From assembly GCA_031262005.1 (NCBI GenBank), contig JAISIO010000059.1:1-17031 (forward strand): a stretch of DNA of 17,031 nucleotides, given 5' to 3'. The stretch is from Bacteroidales bacterium. GTDB lineage: Bacteria; Bacteroidota; Bacteroidia; Bacteroidales; UBA1715. Each line of letters opens with the position of its first letter. The stretch's first letter is position 1. Below are positions 6,150 through 14,000 of the stretch, one piece after another. Both the position numbers and the translations under genes were made by a program. Under the pieces are notes generated by a model, which was not told the DNA's origin, did not search any database, and saw nothing but the letters and a program-made list of their open reading frames with translations.

Positions 6150-6596
6150 ATGGAAATAAACGAATTATTCTGGCTTATTTGTGGTATTGTAGGCATTTTG
6201 TTTGAATTGCTTATTTCCGGTTTTGTACTCATATTCTTTGGAATAGGAGCGTTGGTTACGGCTGCGTGTACGTATTTTATTTCGGATATTACCACAACGT
6301 GGCAAGTGATAATTTTTATTGCAGTGTCGTGTGGCACATTGGCATTTTTTCGTAAATCGTTCAAACAAATATTATTTAGCCGTAAGGCGCCAAAGGAACG
6401 CGATGAATTAGCTGAAGAATTTCAAGGAAAAACTGCCGTTGTACTCGAAGATTTTGTAGCGCAACAAGGCAAAGTAGAACTAAATGGCAGTTCATGGAAA
6501 GCTACGGCAAACGAAAATTTTGCAAAGGGCGATGTGGTTTTTATTCAAAAACGAGATAATTTAACACTAATAGTAACTAAAAATAAGGAGGATTAA
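6150..6596 (+). CDS. NfeD family membrane protein (short form)
   Basis: Short NfeD proteins are membrane partners of SPFH/stomatin-like proteins and are thought to help organise membrane microdomains; the precise biochemical role is not settled. The 148-residue product has three hydrophobic stretches at about 5-22, 24-46 and 50-68, a basic loop (68-83) and a soluble C-terminal OB-fold-like domain about 93-145 (FQGKTAVVLEDF..., KGDVVFIQKRDNLTLIV). It lacks the long ClpP-like serine-protease domain of full-length NfeD. The gene is directly coupled to the SPFH gene: its stop (6594-6596) is 3 bp from the next ATG, and its last codons contain that gene's ribosome binding site. This pairing matches the widespread ybbL-ybbK (qmcA) arrangement. 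The ATG at 6150 begins just before the first hydrophobic segment, as expected. Confidence 0.83.
   Translation: MEINELFWLICGIVGILFELLISGFVLIFFGIGALVTAACTYFISDITTTWQVIIFIAVSCGTLAFFRKSFKQILFSRKAPKERDELAEEFQGKTAVVLEDFVAQQGKVELNGSSWKATANENFAKGDVVFIQKRDNLTLIVTKNKED
6585..6591 (+). promoter_or_regulatory. Strong Shine-Dalgarno site for the SPFH gene inside the nfeD 3' end
   Basis: AAGGAGG lies eight bases before the ATG at 6600 and overlaps the last codons of nfeD. Most other genes in this window have no recognisable Shine-Dalgarno, which makes this one stand out. It fixes the SPFH start and suggests translational coupling of the pair. Confidence 0.7.
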
Positions 6597-6599
6597 GGA

Positions 6600-7520
6600 A
6601 TGGGTTTTTTAACAGTTTTTTGGATTGGGTTAGCAATTATAGTATTTTTTGCGCTCATTGGTTCGGTTAAGGTAGTTCCTCAACGTCAGGCATATATAGT
6701 GGAACGATTGGGTAAATATCACGAAACGCTTCTTGCTGGTTTCAAAATCATTATCCCGTTTATCGATAAAATTGCGTATCGTCATTCATTGAAGGAACAC
6801 GCAATTGATGTTGCTTCGCAAACGTGTATCACGCGCGACAATATTTCGGTAGAAGTTGATGGTATACTGTATTTACAAGTGGTAGATCCGCAAAAAGCGT
6901 CGTATGGTATTGATAATTATATATTTGCTGCTATTCAATTGGCGCAAACTACTATGCGTAGTGTGATTGGTAAGTTGGAACTCGACAAAAGTTTTGAAGA
7001 GCGCGATTCTATCAATTCGGTAATTGTGGAAGCTGTGGATAAAGCAAGCGACCCATGGGGTGTGAAAGTTACCCGTTATGAGGTAAAAAATATTACCCCG
7101 CCGCAGAGCATAAAAGATGCAATGGAAAAACAAATGCGTGCCGAACGTGAAAAACGAGCTATGATTGCCGAATCGGAAGGAGCGAAACAAGCAAAAATAA
7201 ATGTTGCCGAAGGTGATAAACAAGAATTAATTGCTCGTTCGGAAGGTGAAATGCAACGCCGCATAAACGAAGCACGAGGTAGAGCATCGGAAATTGAAGC
7301 TGTTGCCAAAGCTACCGCAACCGGTTTACGTGAAATAGCAACTGCTATAGGAAGCGAAAATGGTATTGATGCGGTGAACTTGCGCATTGCCGAACAATAT
7401 TTAACCGAATTCGGTAAAATGGCAAAAACAAACAATACCATGATTATTCCACAAACAATGACCGATGTGAGTGGCGTGATTGCTACAGCAATGTCGGTAA
7501 TAGATAAAACAAAAAAATAA
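6600..7520 (+). CDS. SPFH/stomatin-like (band 7, QmcA-type) membrane protein
   Basis: SPFH proteins assemble as large oligomers on the membrane and associate with proteases and NfeD partners. This 306-residue protein has one N-terminal membrane anchor (about 4-22) and the typical entry VVPQRQAYIVERLGKYHETL (25-44). The SPFH/band-7 domain runs to about 190 (ITRDNISVEVDGILYLQVVDP, GKLELDKSFEERDSIN, WGVKVTRYEVKNITPP). A charged coiled-coil with repeated AEREKRAMIAESEG / INVAEGDKQELIARSEGE follows at about 178-240, then a C-terminal amphipathic tail ending in IATAMSVIDK. Length and motif order match E. coli QmcA (YbbK) and other stomatin-like proteins. It is translated 3 bp after nfeD from a strong AAGGAGG site and is followed 31 bp later by a lipoprotein gene on the same strand. 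Its insertion between hisG and hisD has no obvious metabolic reason. Confidence 0.9.
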   Translation: MGFLTVFWIGLAIIVFFALIGSVKVVPQRQAYIVERLGKYHETLLAGFKIIIPFIDKIAYRHSLKEHAIDVASQTCITRDNISVEVDGILYLQVVDPQKASYGIDNYIFAAIQLAQTTMRSVIGKLELDKSFEERDSINSVIVEAVDKASDPWGVKVTRYEVKNITPPQSIKDAMEKQMRAEREKRAMIAESEGAKQAKINVAEGDKQELIARSEGEMQRRINEARGRASEIEAVAKATATGLREIATAIGSENGIDAVNLRIAEQYLTEFGKMAKTNNTMIIPQTMTDVSGVIATAMSVIDKTKK

Positions 7521-7551
7521 ACACCAATAACCATATTAAAAAACAAAGACA

Positions 7552-7917
7552 ATGAAAAGAATTTTAACCATAGCTACAATCGCAGCAATTGCTTGTGCTT
7601 TATCGTCGTGCGCCATACACTCCGGTTTAACTACAAATATGAACACCAATGCCACCGAGGTGGTGTTGCAAGGCAATAATTATACCGTGGTGCAACAAGT
7701 AAAAGGCACGGCAAACGGAGTAACAGTATTAGGTTTTGGCGGAAGTTTTTCTCCGTTAATTGAAAACGCACGGAGCGAAATGCTCTCATCGGCTAATTTG
7801 GTGGGCGGCTCACGAGCCGTAATCAACGAAATAGTTGAGGTGAACAATAAAACCTTTGTAGTATTTAGCTTGAAAACAGTAACCGTTTCGGCGTATGTTG
7901 TAGAATTTACCGAATAG
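7552..7917 (+). CDS. Small lipoprotein (DUF6567-like), copy 1
   Basis: A 121-residue predicted lipoprotein: a signal peptide with hydrophobic core about 4-16 and lipobox L-S-S-C with the lipidated cysteine at C20, then an 101-residue mature part. It resembles a Bacteroidota-restricted family I associate with DUF6567 (CAIHSG at the N-terminus, a VTVLGFGG segment, SANLVGGSRAVINEI, and a beta-rich KTVTVSAYVVEF end), but I cannot confirm the family name here. The molecular function is unknown. The gene sits 31 bp after the SPFH gene and 36 bp before a longer paralogue whose residues 20-120 differ at only about seven positions. It may be the compact ancestral form, or a truncated copy of the duplication. 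Envelope location is inferred from the lipobox only. Confidence 0.8.
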   Translation: MKRILTIATIAAIACALSSCAIHSGLTTNMNTNATEVVLQGNNYTVVQQVKGTANGVTVLGFGGSFSPLIENARSEMLSSANLVGGSRAVINEIVEVNNKTFVVFSLKTVTVSAYVVEFTE

Positions 7918-8311
7918 AACACCTAACAATAATCGTTAAATCAGTAAAATATCATGAGAAAGATTGGACAAATAATAGCATTAGCTGCCATTAGTTTTTT
8001 TGTGTCGTCGTGTGCCATACATTCGGGCTTAACGACCAACATGAATAATAACACAACCAAAGTTGTATTACAAGGGAAAAATTATACGGTTGTTCAACAA
8101 GTAAAAGGTTCTGCAAGCGGAGTAACAGTGTTGGGCTTTGGCGGAAGTTTTTCTCCGTTGATTGAAAACGCACGGAGTGAAATGTTATCATCGGCTAATT
8201 TGGTGGGCGGTTCGCGAGCCGTAATCAATGAAATAGTTGAGGTAAACAATAAAAGATTTGTAGTGTTTAGCTTAAAAACAGTAACTGTTTCGGCGTATGT
8301 AGTGGAATTTA
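7609..8311 (+). repeat. Tandem gene duplication (mature lipoprotein module, two copies)
   Basis: The segment encoding residues 20-120 of copy 1 (about 7609-7911) is repeated at about 8011-8313 in copy 2, at high nucleotide identity with mostly third-position changes, including long exact runs around 7740-7770 and 8142-8172. The intergenic and signal-peptide parts are much less alike. Confidence 0.85.
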
Positions 8312-8880
8312 CCGGAGCAGCTCCTGCGGCAAAAATAGCAGCTACACAGGTGAATACGAAAGAACAGAACGCAGTTTCAGAAGGCAATACTCCTGCTGTA
8401 GTTGATCAAGATGTCGTAAGTAATACAGAATTTGATACAGACGTAGATTTTGAAAGTAATGTAGAATTTGATGACGATATAGACTTTCAGAATAGTACAG
8501 CCGCAACTAACAATAGAGCTACAGCCTCAAATAGATCCACTACAAATAGTGCCGAAATTGCCCAACGCCCTGCCGATACCGAAGCCATTGAGGGACAATG
8601 GTCGAGAGAAAATGACGGTTTGGTGCTTACTATTAACGGTAATGTTGGCGTTTTGACACAAGTTACATCGGGATTTTGGTTCCGTTTGGTGAACGAAGGT
8701 CGAGTAACTATTGGTAGCCAACTGTTTCGGAATTTTACTAAAATAGATGCTACTACGTGGCGGGTTCAGGAATTGGTTGTTGGTACTACCACCTCAAATT
8801 GGCGTACTACAACTATGACTTTAGAAGGTAATACGCTTACAATTGGCAATCCGCAAAATGGATATATTTTAACGAGATAA
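7954..8880 (+). CDS. Lipoprotein (DUF6567-like), copy 2 with acidic linker and extra C-terminal domain
   Basis: A 308-residue lipoprotein with three parts. Residues 1-120 are a signal peptide with lipobox VSSC (C20) and a module nearly identical to the preceding gene. Residues about 121-210 are a low-complexity linker rich in Ala, Thr and Asn. It holds two copies of an acidic pattern, (T/V)EFD(T/D)D(V/I)DF, at 158-166 and 170-178. Residues about 212-308 are a beta-rich domain starting IEGQWSREND and containing alternating Trp/Thr strands, ending in NPQNGYILTR. I do not recognise a named family for this last part; it looks like a small secreted beta-barrel/sandwich module. The signal peptide differs from copy 1 while the mature module is conserved, and most nucleotide changes are silent, so the module is under selection. 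It lies 19 bp upstream of hisD on the same strand. Confidence 0.8.
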   Translation: MRKIGQIIALAAISFFVSSCAIHSGLTTNMNNNTTKVVLQGKNYTVVQQVKGSASGVTVLGFGGSFSPLIENARSEMLSSANLVGGSRAVINEIVEVNNKRFVVFSLKTVTVSAYVVEFTGAAPAAKIAATQVNTKEQNAVSEGNTPAVVDQDVVSNTEFDTDVDFESNVEFDDDIDFQNSTAATNNRATASNRSTTNSAEIAQRPADTEAIEGQWSRENDGLVLTINGNVGVLTQVTSGFWFRLVNEGRVTIGSQLFRNFTKIDATTWRVQELVVGTTTSNWRTTTMTLEGNTLTIGNPQNGYILTR

Positions 8881-8899
8881 CAAAAGTTTCCTGAATTTT

Positions 8900-10198
8900 A
8901 TGCAAATAATTTCCAACCCCACTCGTGAACAATGGCAAGAACTGCTTGCCCGTCCTGTTTTTGAAAATGCAGAATTGGAGCATACGGTGCGTTCCATTGT
9001 GAACGATGTGAAACAACGCGGCGATGCGGCTTTGTTCGACTATGGACGTAAATTCGATAATCCTGCTTTGCAAACGCTCACGGTAAGTGAAGAAGAAATT
9101 GCAAATGCACACACGTTGATTTCGCAAGAATTACAACAAGCTATTCAACTTGCCATTCGCAATATTGCTAAATTTCACAAACAGCAGGAAGAAATTCCGG
9201 TAGTTATAGAAACCATGTATGGCGTGAAGTGCTGGCGCAAAAGTGTGGCAATAGAAAAAGTCGGTTTGTATATTCCTGGGGGAACCGCTCCGCTGTTTTC
9301 TACAATTTTAATGCTTGCTATTCCGGCAAAAATAGCAGGCTGTAAGGAAATTATATTGTGTACGCCCGAAGGAAAGCAAGGCATACATCCTGCCATTTTA
9401 TATGCAGCTTCGCAAGCAGGAGTAACTAAAATATTTAAGGCAGGAGGAGCGCAGGCAATTGCTGCTATGGCGTATGGAACCGAAACGGTGCCACGAGTGT
9501 ATAAAATTTTCGGTCCTGGAAATCAATTTGTAACCAAAGCAAAAATGATGGTCAATACCGAAGGCGTTGCCATAGATATGCCTGCCGGACCATCGGAAGT
9601 AATGGTGGTTGCCGACGAAACCGCTCGCCCCGAATTTATTGCTGCCGACTTGCTTTCGCAGTGCGAACATGGCATGGACAGTCAAGCAATTCTGTTAACA
9701 AATTCATTGGAAATTGCAAGTGAAACGCAAAAACAAGTCGAACTACAGTTACAAACGTTACAACGTAAAGAGTTAGCGCAATCATCGGCTCGCAATAGTA
9801 AAATTATTTATTTTACCAATATGACCGATGCCGTAGAAATGATGAATGAATATGCACCGGAACATTTGATACTCGCCGTAAAAGAGCCGTTTAATTTTAG
9901 CAAGCAGGTGATAAATGCCGGTTCGGTGTTTTTGGGCAATTATTCGTCGGAAAGCACCGGCGATTATGCTTCGGGAACAAATCACACGCTGCCCACACAC
10001 GGACACGCAAAGGCATACAGCGGCGTTTCGCTTGATAGTTTTGTGAAAAAAATTACGTTTCAGGAAATTTCAGAAGAAGGCTTGCTCGGAATAGGCTCTG
10101 TGGTGGAAACTATGGCGGAGGCAGAAATGCTTGATGCGCATAAAAATGCGGTTAGCGTGCGTTTGGCGTATGTGAAGAGTTGTAAGACACGAGACTAA
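8900..10198 (+). CDS. hisD: Histidinol dehydrogenase
   Basis: Catalyses the last two oxidations of histidine synthesis (L-histidinol to L-histidine) with NAD+ and a zinc ion. The 432-residue protein has all the expected residues: IEKVGLYIPGGTAP (118-131), GGAQAIAAMAYGT (182-194), FGPGNQFVTKAK (204-215), PAGPSE (228-233), zinc ligands Q254 and H257 in LLSQCEHGMDSQA, catalytic E321-H322 in APEHL, zinc ligand D355 in STGDYASGTNHTLPT, and H414 in DAHKNAV. Length is normal. The last residues SCKTRD are encoded by the first unit of a gacacgagac/actaaaaga repeat that continues past the stop, so the extreme C-terminus looks repeat-derived, not family-conserved. The start at 8900 is 19 bp after the lipoprotein stop, suggesting co-transcription with the upstream genes. 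In many Bacteroidota hisG, hisD and hisC are adjacent; here four genes separate hisG from hisD. Confidence 0.96.
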   Translation: MQIISNPTREQWQELLARPVFENAELEHTVRSIVNDVKQRGDAALFDYGRKFDNPALQTLTVSEEEIANAHTLISQELQQAIQLAIRNIAKFHKQQEEIPVVIETMYGVKCWRKSVAIEKVGLYIPGGTAPLFSTILMLAIPAKIAGCKEIILCTPEGKQGIHPAILYAASQAGVTKIFKAGGAQAIAAMAYGTETVPRVYKIFGPGNQFVTKAKMMVNTEGVAIDMPAGPSEVMVVADETARPEFIAADLLSQCEHGMDSQAILLTNSLEIASETQKQVELQLQTLQRKELAQSSARNSKIIYFTNMTDAVEMMNEYAPEHLILAVKEPFNFSKQVINAGSVFLGNYSSESTGDYASGTNHTLPTHGHAKAYSGVSLDSFVKKITFQEISEEGLLGIGSVVETMAEAEMLDAHKNAVSVRLAYVKSCKTRD

Positions 10199-10232
10199 AA
10201 GATTTTTAGACACGAGACACAAGACTAAAAGA
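10185..10232 (+). repeat. Short direct repeats spanning the hisD stop codon
   Basis: agacacgagac occurs at 10185-10195 and 10208-10218, and agactaaaaga at 10192-10202 and 10222-10232. The hisD stop TAA lies inside the first unit. The pattern looks like a simple-word expansion at the 3' end of the gene. Confidence 0.7.
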
Positions 10233-10360
10233 CAGGGTGCTGCTAATCGAAAAATAGTAAAATTGCTTGTTGTGGAGTTTTGTTGAATATTTTTCCGACA
10301 GGAAGCTACAAATACTACTTATATTATTGCATATTTTCTCATTTCAAAAAAATATAGAAT

Positions 10361-13300
10361 ATGAAAAAAATCGACACACTAAAAACTATAAATGCCTTCT
10401 CTTTTGGCGGACTGAGAGGCAGTGTATTGAAAATCACACTACTACTGTTTGCACTGTATGCGCCAATAATGTACGCAACAGCACAAGAAGGCACTCAACT
10501 TGTATGGGATATTGATTTTGCCAATGAACACGTGAGTAGGGTAGGCACCAGCGAAAATGTGCTGAAATTGGGAAATCTCGGTTTCGACCTTGTAAATCCG
10601 CCTGCATTGGGAGCAACGTTGGATATTGCTTATGCAATTGATAAAAAAGCCGGTAGCACTCGATATATTCACGCTTGGACAGACTTGTGTGGAACTCCGG
10701 AAGAAGTTGAGGAATTCGATTTTGTAAAATTAGAAAACCGAACAGCGGGTAAGGTTGTTCGCACGCAACCTAATTTGGTGGCAACCGATATTTCGGCGAG
10801 TATTACCATTCCGCAAAATTTTCTTTACGACGCTGTTACCGAGAAATATGCAAGCGTGATCTATGTGAGTATTACTACGTTCACCGGCGACGATGCGGTG
10901 CATGTGGAAACTAATCAACGAGGGTGGGGCAATGAAAGCCAACGCGATTTTCTTAAACTTGGTACAATAGAATTACTTATCAAAGAACCGGTGCAATTTA
11001 CATCGCACATTACGCTTACTCCGGGCGAAACTGCCGACAAAATAAATTTTGCATGGTTTACCAAAGCGGGAACAGCTACCGAAGCAAAACTGCAACTGAA
11101 TCCCGGAACTGCTGAAATGCAAGAATTTACCGGTGTAAACGCAACGGGCGTACATGGGTTTAGCACCAATAAAGTTACGATAACAGAACTCACACCCAAT
11201 ACAACTTACACGTATAGAGTGGGCGACGGTACCGAAGAACATTGGAGTAAAATTTATAGTTTCAAAACATACGATCCTAATATCAAATATTCTATTATAG
11301 CCATTGCTGACCCACAAATCGGTAGTTCAGGCGATAGAGGACAATGGGCAGAAACAGTTCCGGCAGCAATTGCTCAGGCAGAGAAAGCAGGCAATGGACC
11401 CGTCTTTATGCTTTCTGCCGGCGACCAAATTGACTATGCTAATGATATTGATGAATTAAATTCCTATCTATCTCCGTCGGCACTTAAAACTATTCCGGTA
11501 GCGGTTACTATTGGCAATCACGATGCTATTGATTTGCGAGTCGGTCCCGAACAAACCGCATTTATGGATAAGGTGTATAATTTCCCTAATCACGATGATT
11601 TGCAAAGCACTACTGCCGACAAAACTCGAATTCGAGCAGGTGGCGACTATTATTTCCACTACGGCAATACGCTGTATATTTCCATTAACTCACAAGTTTC
11701 GGAGGCTGCCATACACGAGAATTTTATGAAAGAAGCTATTGCATCGTATCCCGATGCCACGTGGAAAATTGCCCTGTTTCACCACAATATTTATGGTGGC
11801 GGTGCACATGCCAGCCCCAAAGGCTACGCCGATTCGTACAATATGCAGGCTACATGGTCGCCTTTCTTGGACAAATATGGCATTGACCTTGCCATTAACG
11901 GACACGACCATGTGTATGCTCGTTCGCATTTTATGCAGGGCAATCAAATTATGAAATATCAAATGCCTACGGTTTTAGATGTTAATGAAATAGGTTCAAC
12001 CAATGCTACGTTTGTTCAGCCGCAAGGTATACAATATATGGCACTATCGGGTTCTACTGCAAAATTCTATGCCTTGGAAAATCAACCGTGGGTTGCCTAC
12101 GGATACCCACAAGATAACAAAGCCCAGTATTCGATTGTAAGCATTGACGGTGAAAGTCTTACGTTTTCAACATATCAAACCGAAGACAATGCTTTTATTG
12201 ACGGAGTTACACTGAAAAAAACGGCAAATCTTACCGATTTACAAAGTCTGATTTCAGGTTGTGAAACCGTAGTCAAAAACGGTATAACCGATGAAAGTTG
12301 GAATGAATTTCAAACAAAAATAGCTGAAGCAAAAGTGATGACAGACAAGGATAACGCTCATACTATGTACATTGCGCTGTATGAAGCGTTTTATGCTCTC
12401 GACCCAAATACCGATAAAACAGAACTTGGCAGCCTGATAGAAGTGGCAACGGAAAAATTGGCGGCAGCCTCCGAAGGCAGATGGAAAGGTCAGTACGCTT
12501 TCGGTTCAAAAGCACAAGTACAGGCGGTTTTAGATGCTGCAATAACGGTGAATGATGTGCGCCTTGCTACCCAAGAAGAAATTAACACCGCATTTACCGA
12601 ATTAAACGATACATATACATGGTTTCTCAGTACGGAAAGCCAACTTGATGTTCCCTTTATTCCTATTCATGAAATAAAAGCAGCCACACCATACACAATA
12701 GACCTTGTAGACTGGATGAGCGATGGAAAAATATTTTTCTTTGGGGAAGACGATAAAGAACATTACAATACTCATTTTACCAAACAAGTGTACGCAAAAG
12801 ACATTGCCGAAGCCATGCGTTCCGACGACCGTTTTGGTCCGGCTAACGCCGAGGGTGGACGTGGGCACAATCAAGCGCACATAACCACTACGCACATAGG
12901 CGAATGGATTCGCTATGAACTGAATGTAGAACAGGAGGGTGCTTACAAAGCAACGCTGGGCGCAGCCAATAACACATCGGTGGAGCAAACAGTGGTTTTG
13001 AGAGATTCTTTGCAAAATATTCTCAGCATATTTACCATTCCTGCAAATACGCCGCTTGTAGATAATAATTGGAGTAATGCTGGCTCTATTGCCGGCGATA
13101 AAGAGTTTTACCTCCCTGCGGGCAAATATGTTATTGAACTCTTCTTTGTGAATGACGGTAAAGGAGTAGATGGTTCGGCAACCGAAAACAAATACCCCGC
13201 AGGTCCCGATGTGGATATTCTTATTCTTGAACGTACCGGAAATATGGCTGCACCTGTTGTAATGAACGACCCAACCATATTCCCATTGCCGTTTATACCA

Positions 13301-13975
13301 ACTACCACAGGTGGTGCGGTTAATCGCCAACGTGGTTGGTCTACCACAGGTTCTACGTGGATTGGTGCAAGCAGCAATATGGTGGGTAAAGATTTACCGA
13401 TAGCAATCTTAAAATCTGCTACTCACTTGATAATGGAACTTGCAGGACCGCCAAGCACCAGCGCAACCAGAACCATACAAGCGAATATAATGACCGAAAG
13501 TATTGATTGGTCGCAAGCCGAACCCCTACTGAACGGACAAAACGGTGTATTTAAACCCACTATTGGACCATTCGGGGCTTTGGAATTTGATTTGGCAAAA
13601 CTGACTTTTACCGACGGACCCGATGCGTATAAGCGTCTGCAAACTATGACCAGTAGAGGTAGAATACTTGTAGGTTACTACAGTTACGGATGGGAAGAAC
13701 TCAATCTTATGAAAGCCTATTTGCGAATTACCCCACCGCTTTCAATTGTTCCTAACCCGCAAACTGATACTATTCATGCTTGGGTTAATGACGGATTATT
13801 GTATGTGACGGGAGTAACAGTAGGCGAATTGCTAAGCATATATAGTATAAATGGAGCATTGGTACATAGTAATATTGTAGCAAGCGAACAGGTAACTATA
13901 CCGCTGCAAACGCAGGGCGTGTACATTGTGAGAGCAGGTGCGAGCACAGCAAGAGTGGTGGCGTGCCAACAGTAA
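10361..13975 (+). CDS. Secreted calcineurin-like metallophosphoesterase with T9SS C-terminal sorting domain
   Basis: A large (1204-residue) exported protein. An N-terminal signal peptide has its hydrophobic stretch at about 23-38 and probable cleavage after A39-T-A41. A Bacteroidota-type N-terminal region and a fibronectin-like domain (about 213-303, LTPNTTYTYRVGDG) precede a metallophosphoesterase domain (about 309-570). The metal-site motifs are D317-P-Q319, G-D355-Q, G-N386-H387-D, F-H474-H-N, and G-H515-D-H517. Then come a helical FIVAR-like stretch (about 622-757) and a jelly-roll, carbohydrate-binding-like domain (about 795-958, IGEWIRYELNVEQEGAY). A further beta region follows, then a Por/T9SS type A tail (about 1128-1204, IVPNP...GLLYVTG...GVYIVRAG). 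The role is probably extracellular or cell-surface phosphate-ester hydrolysis; the substrate is unknown. Position 3 of the first metal motif is Gln, not the usual His, as in some CSTP1-like relatives. It lies between hisD (162 bp gap) and hisC (25 bp gap), with no functional link to histidine that I can see. Confidence 0.85.
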   Translation: MKKIDTLKTINAFSFGGLRGSVLKITLLLFALYAPIMYATAQEGTQLVWDIDFANEHVSRVGTSENVLKLGNLGFDLVNPPALGATLDIAYAIDKKAGSTRYIHAWTDLCGTPEEVEEFDFVKLENRTAGKVVRTQPNLVATDISASITIPQNFLYDAVTEKYASVIYVSITTFTGDDAVHVETNQRGWGNESQRDFLKLGTIELLIKEPVQFTSHITLTPGETADKINFAWFTKAGTATEAKLQLNPGTAEMQEFTGVNATGVHGFSTNKVTITELTPNTTYTYRVGDGTEEHWSKIYSFKTYDPNIKYSIIAIADPQIGSSGDRGQWAETVPAAIAQAEKAGNGPVFMLSAGDQIDYANDIDELNSYLSPSALKTIPVAVTIGNHDAIDLRVGPEQTAFMDKVYNFPNHDDLQSTTADKTRIRAGGDYYFHYGNTLYISINSQVSEAAIHENFMKEAIASYPDATWKIALFHHNIYGGGAHASPKGYADSYNMQATWSPFLDKYGIDLAINGHDHVYARSHFMQGNQIMKYQMPTVLDVNEIGSTNATFVQPQGIQYMALSGSTAKFYALENQPWVAYGYPQDNKAQYSIVSIDGESLTFSTYQTEDNAFIDGVTLKKTANLTDLQSLISGCETVVKNGITDESWNEFQTKIAEAKVMTDKDNAHTMYIALYEAFYALDPNTDKTELGSLIEVATEKLAAASEGRWKGQYAFGSKAQVQAVLDAAITVNDVRLATQEEINTAFTELNDTYTWFLSTESQLDVPFIPIHEIKAATPYTIDLVDWMSDGKIFFFGEDDKEHYNTHFTKQVYAKDIAEAMRSDDRFGPANAEGGRGHNQAHITTTHIGEWIRYELNVEQEGAYKATLGAANNTSVEQTVVLRDSLQNILSIFTIPANTPLVDNNWSNAGSIAGDKEFYLPAGKYVIELFFVNDGKGVDGSATENKYPAGPDVDILILERTGNMAAPVVMNDPTIFPLPFIPTTTGGAVNRQRGWSTTGSTWIGASSNMVGKDLPIAILKSATHLIMELAGPPSTSATRTIQANIMTESIDWSQAEPLLNGQNGVFKPTIGPFGALEFDLAKLTFTDGPDAYKRLQTMTSRGRILVGYYSYGWEELNLMKAYLRITPPLSIVPNPQTDTIHAWVNDGLLYVTGVTVGELLSIYSINGALVHSNIVASEQVTIPLQTQGVYIVRAGASTARVVACQQ

Positions 13976-14000
13976 TGTATTGAAATAAAACAATAAGAAA

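Noticed and set aside
7076..7552. 158-residue minus-strand reading frame opposite the SPFH gene
   Set aside because: Antisense shadow of a repetitive coiled-coil region; composition reflects the opposite strand, with no recognisable domain.
12602..13330. 242-residue minus-strand reading frame inside the phosphoesterase gene
   Set aside because: It is fully antisense to a well-supported domain-bearing gene, is rich in Cys/His/Ile/Arg as frame shadows are, and shows no motif.
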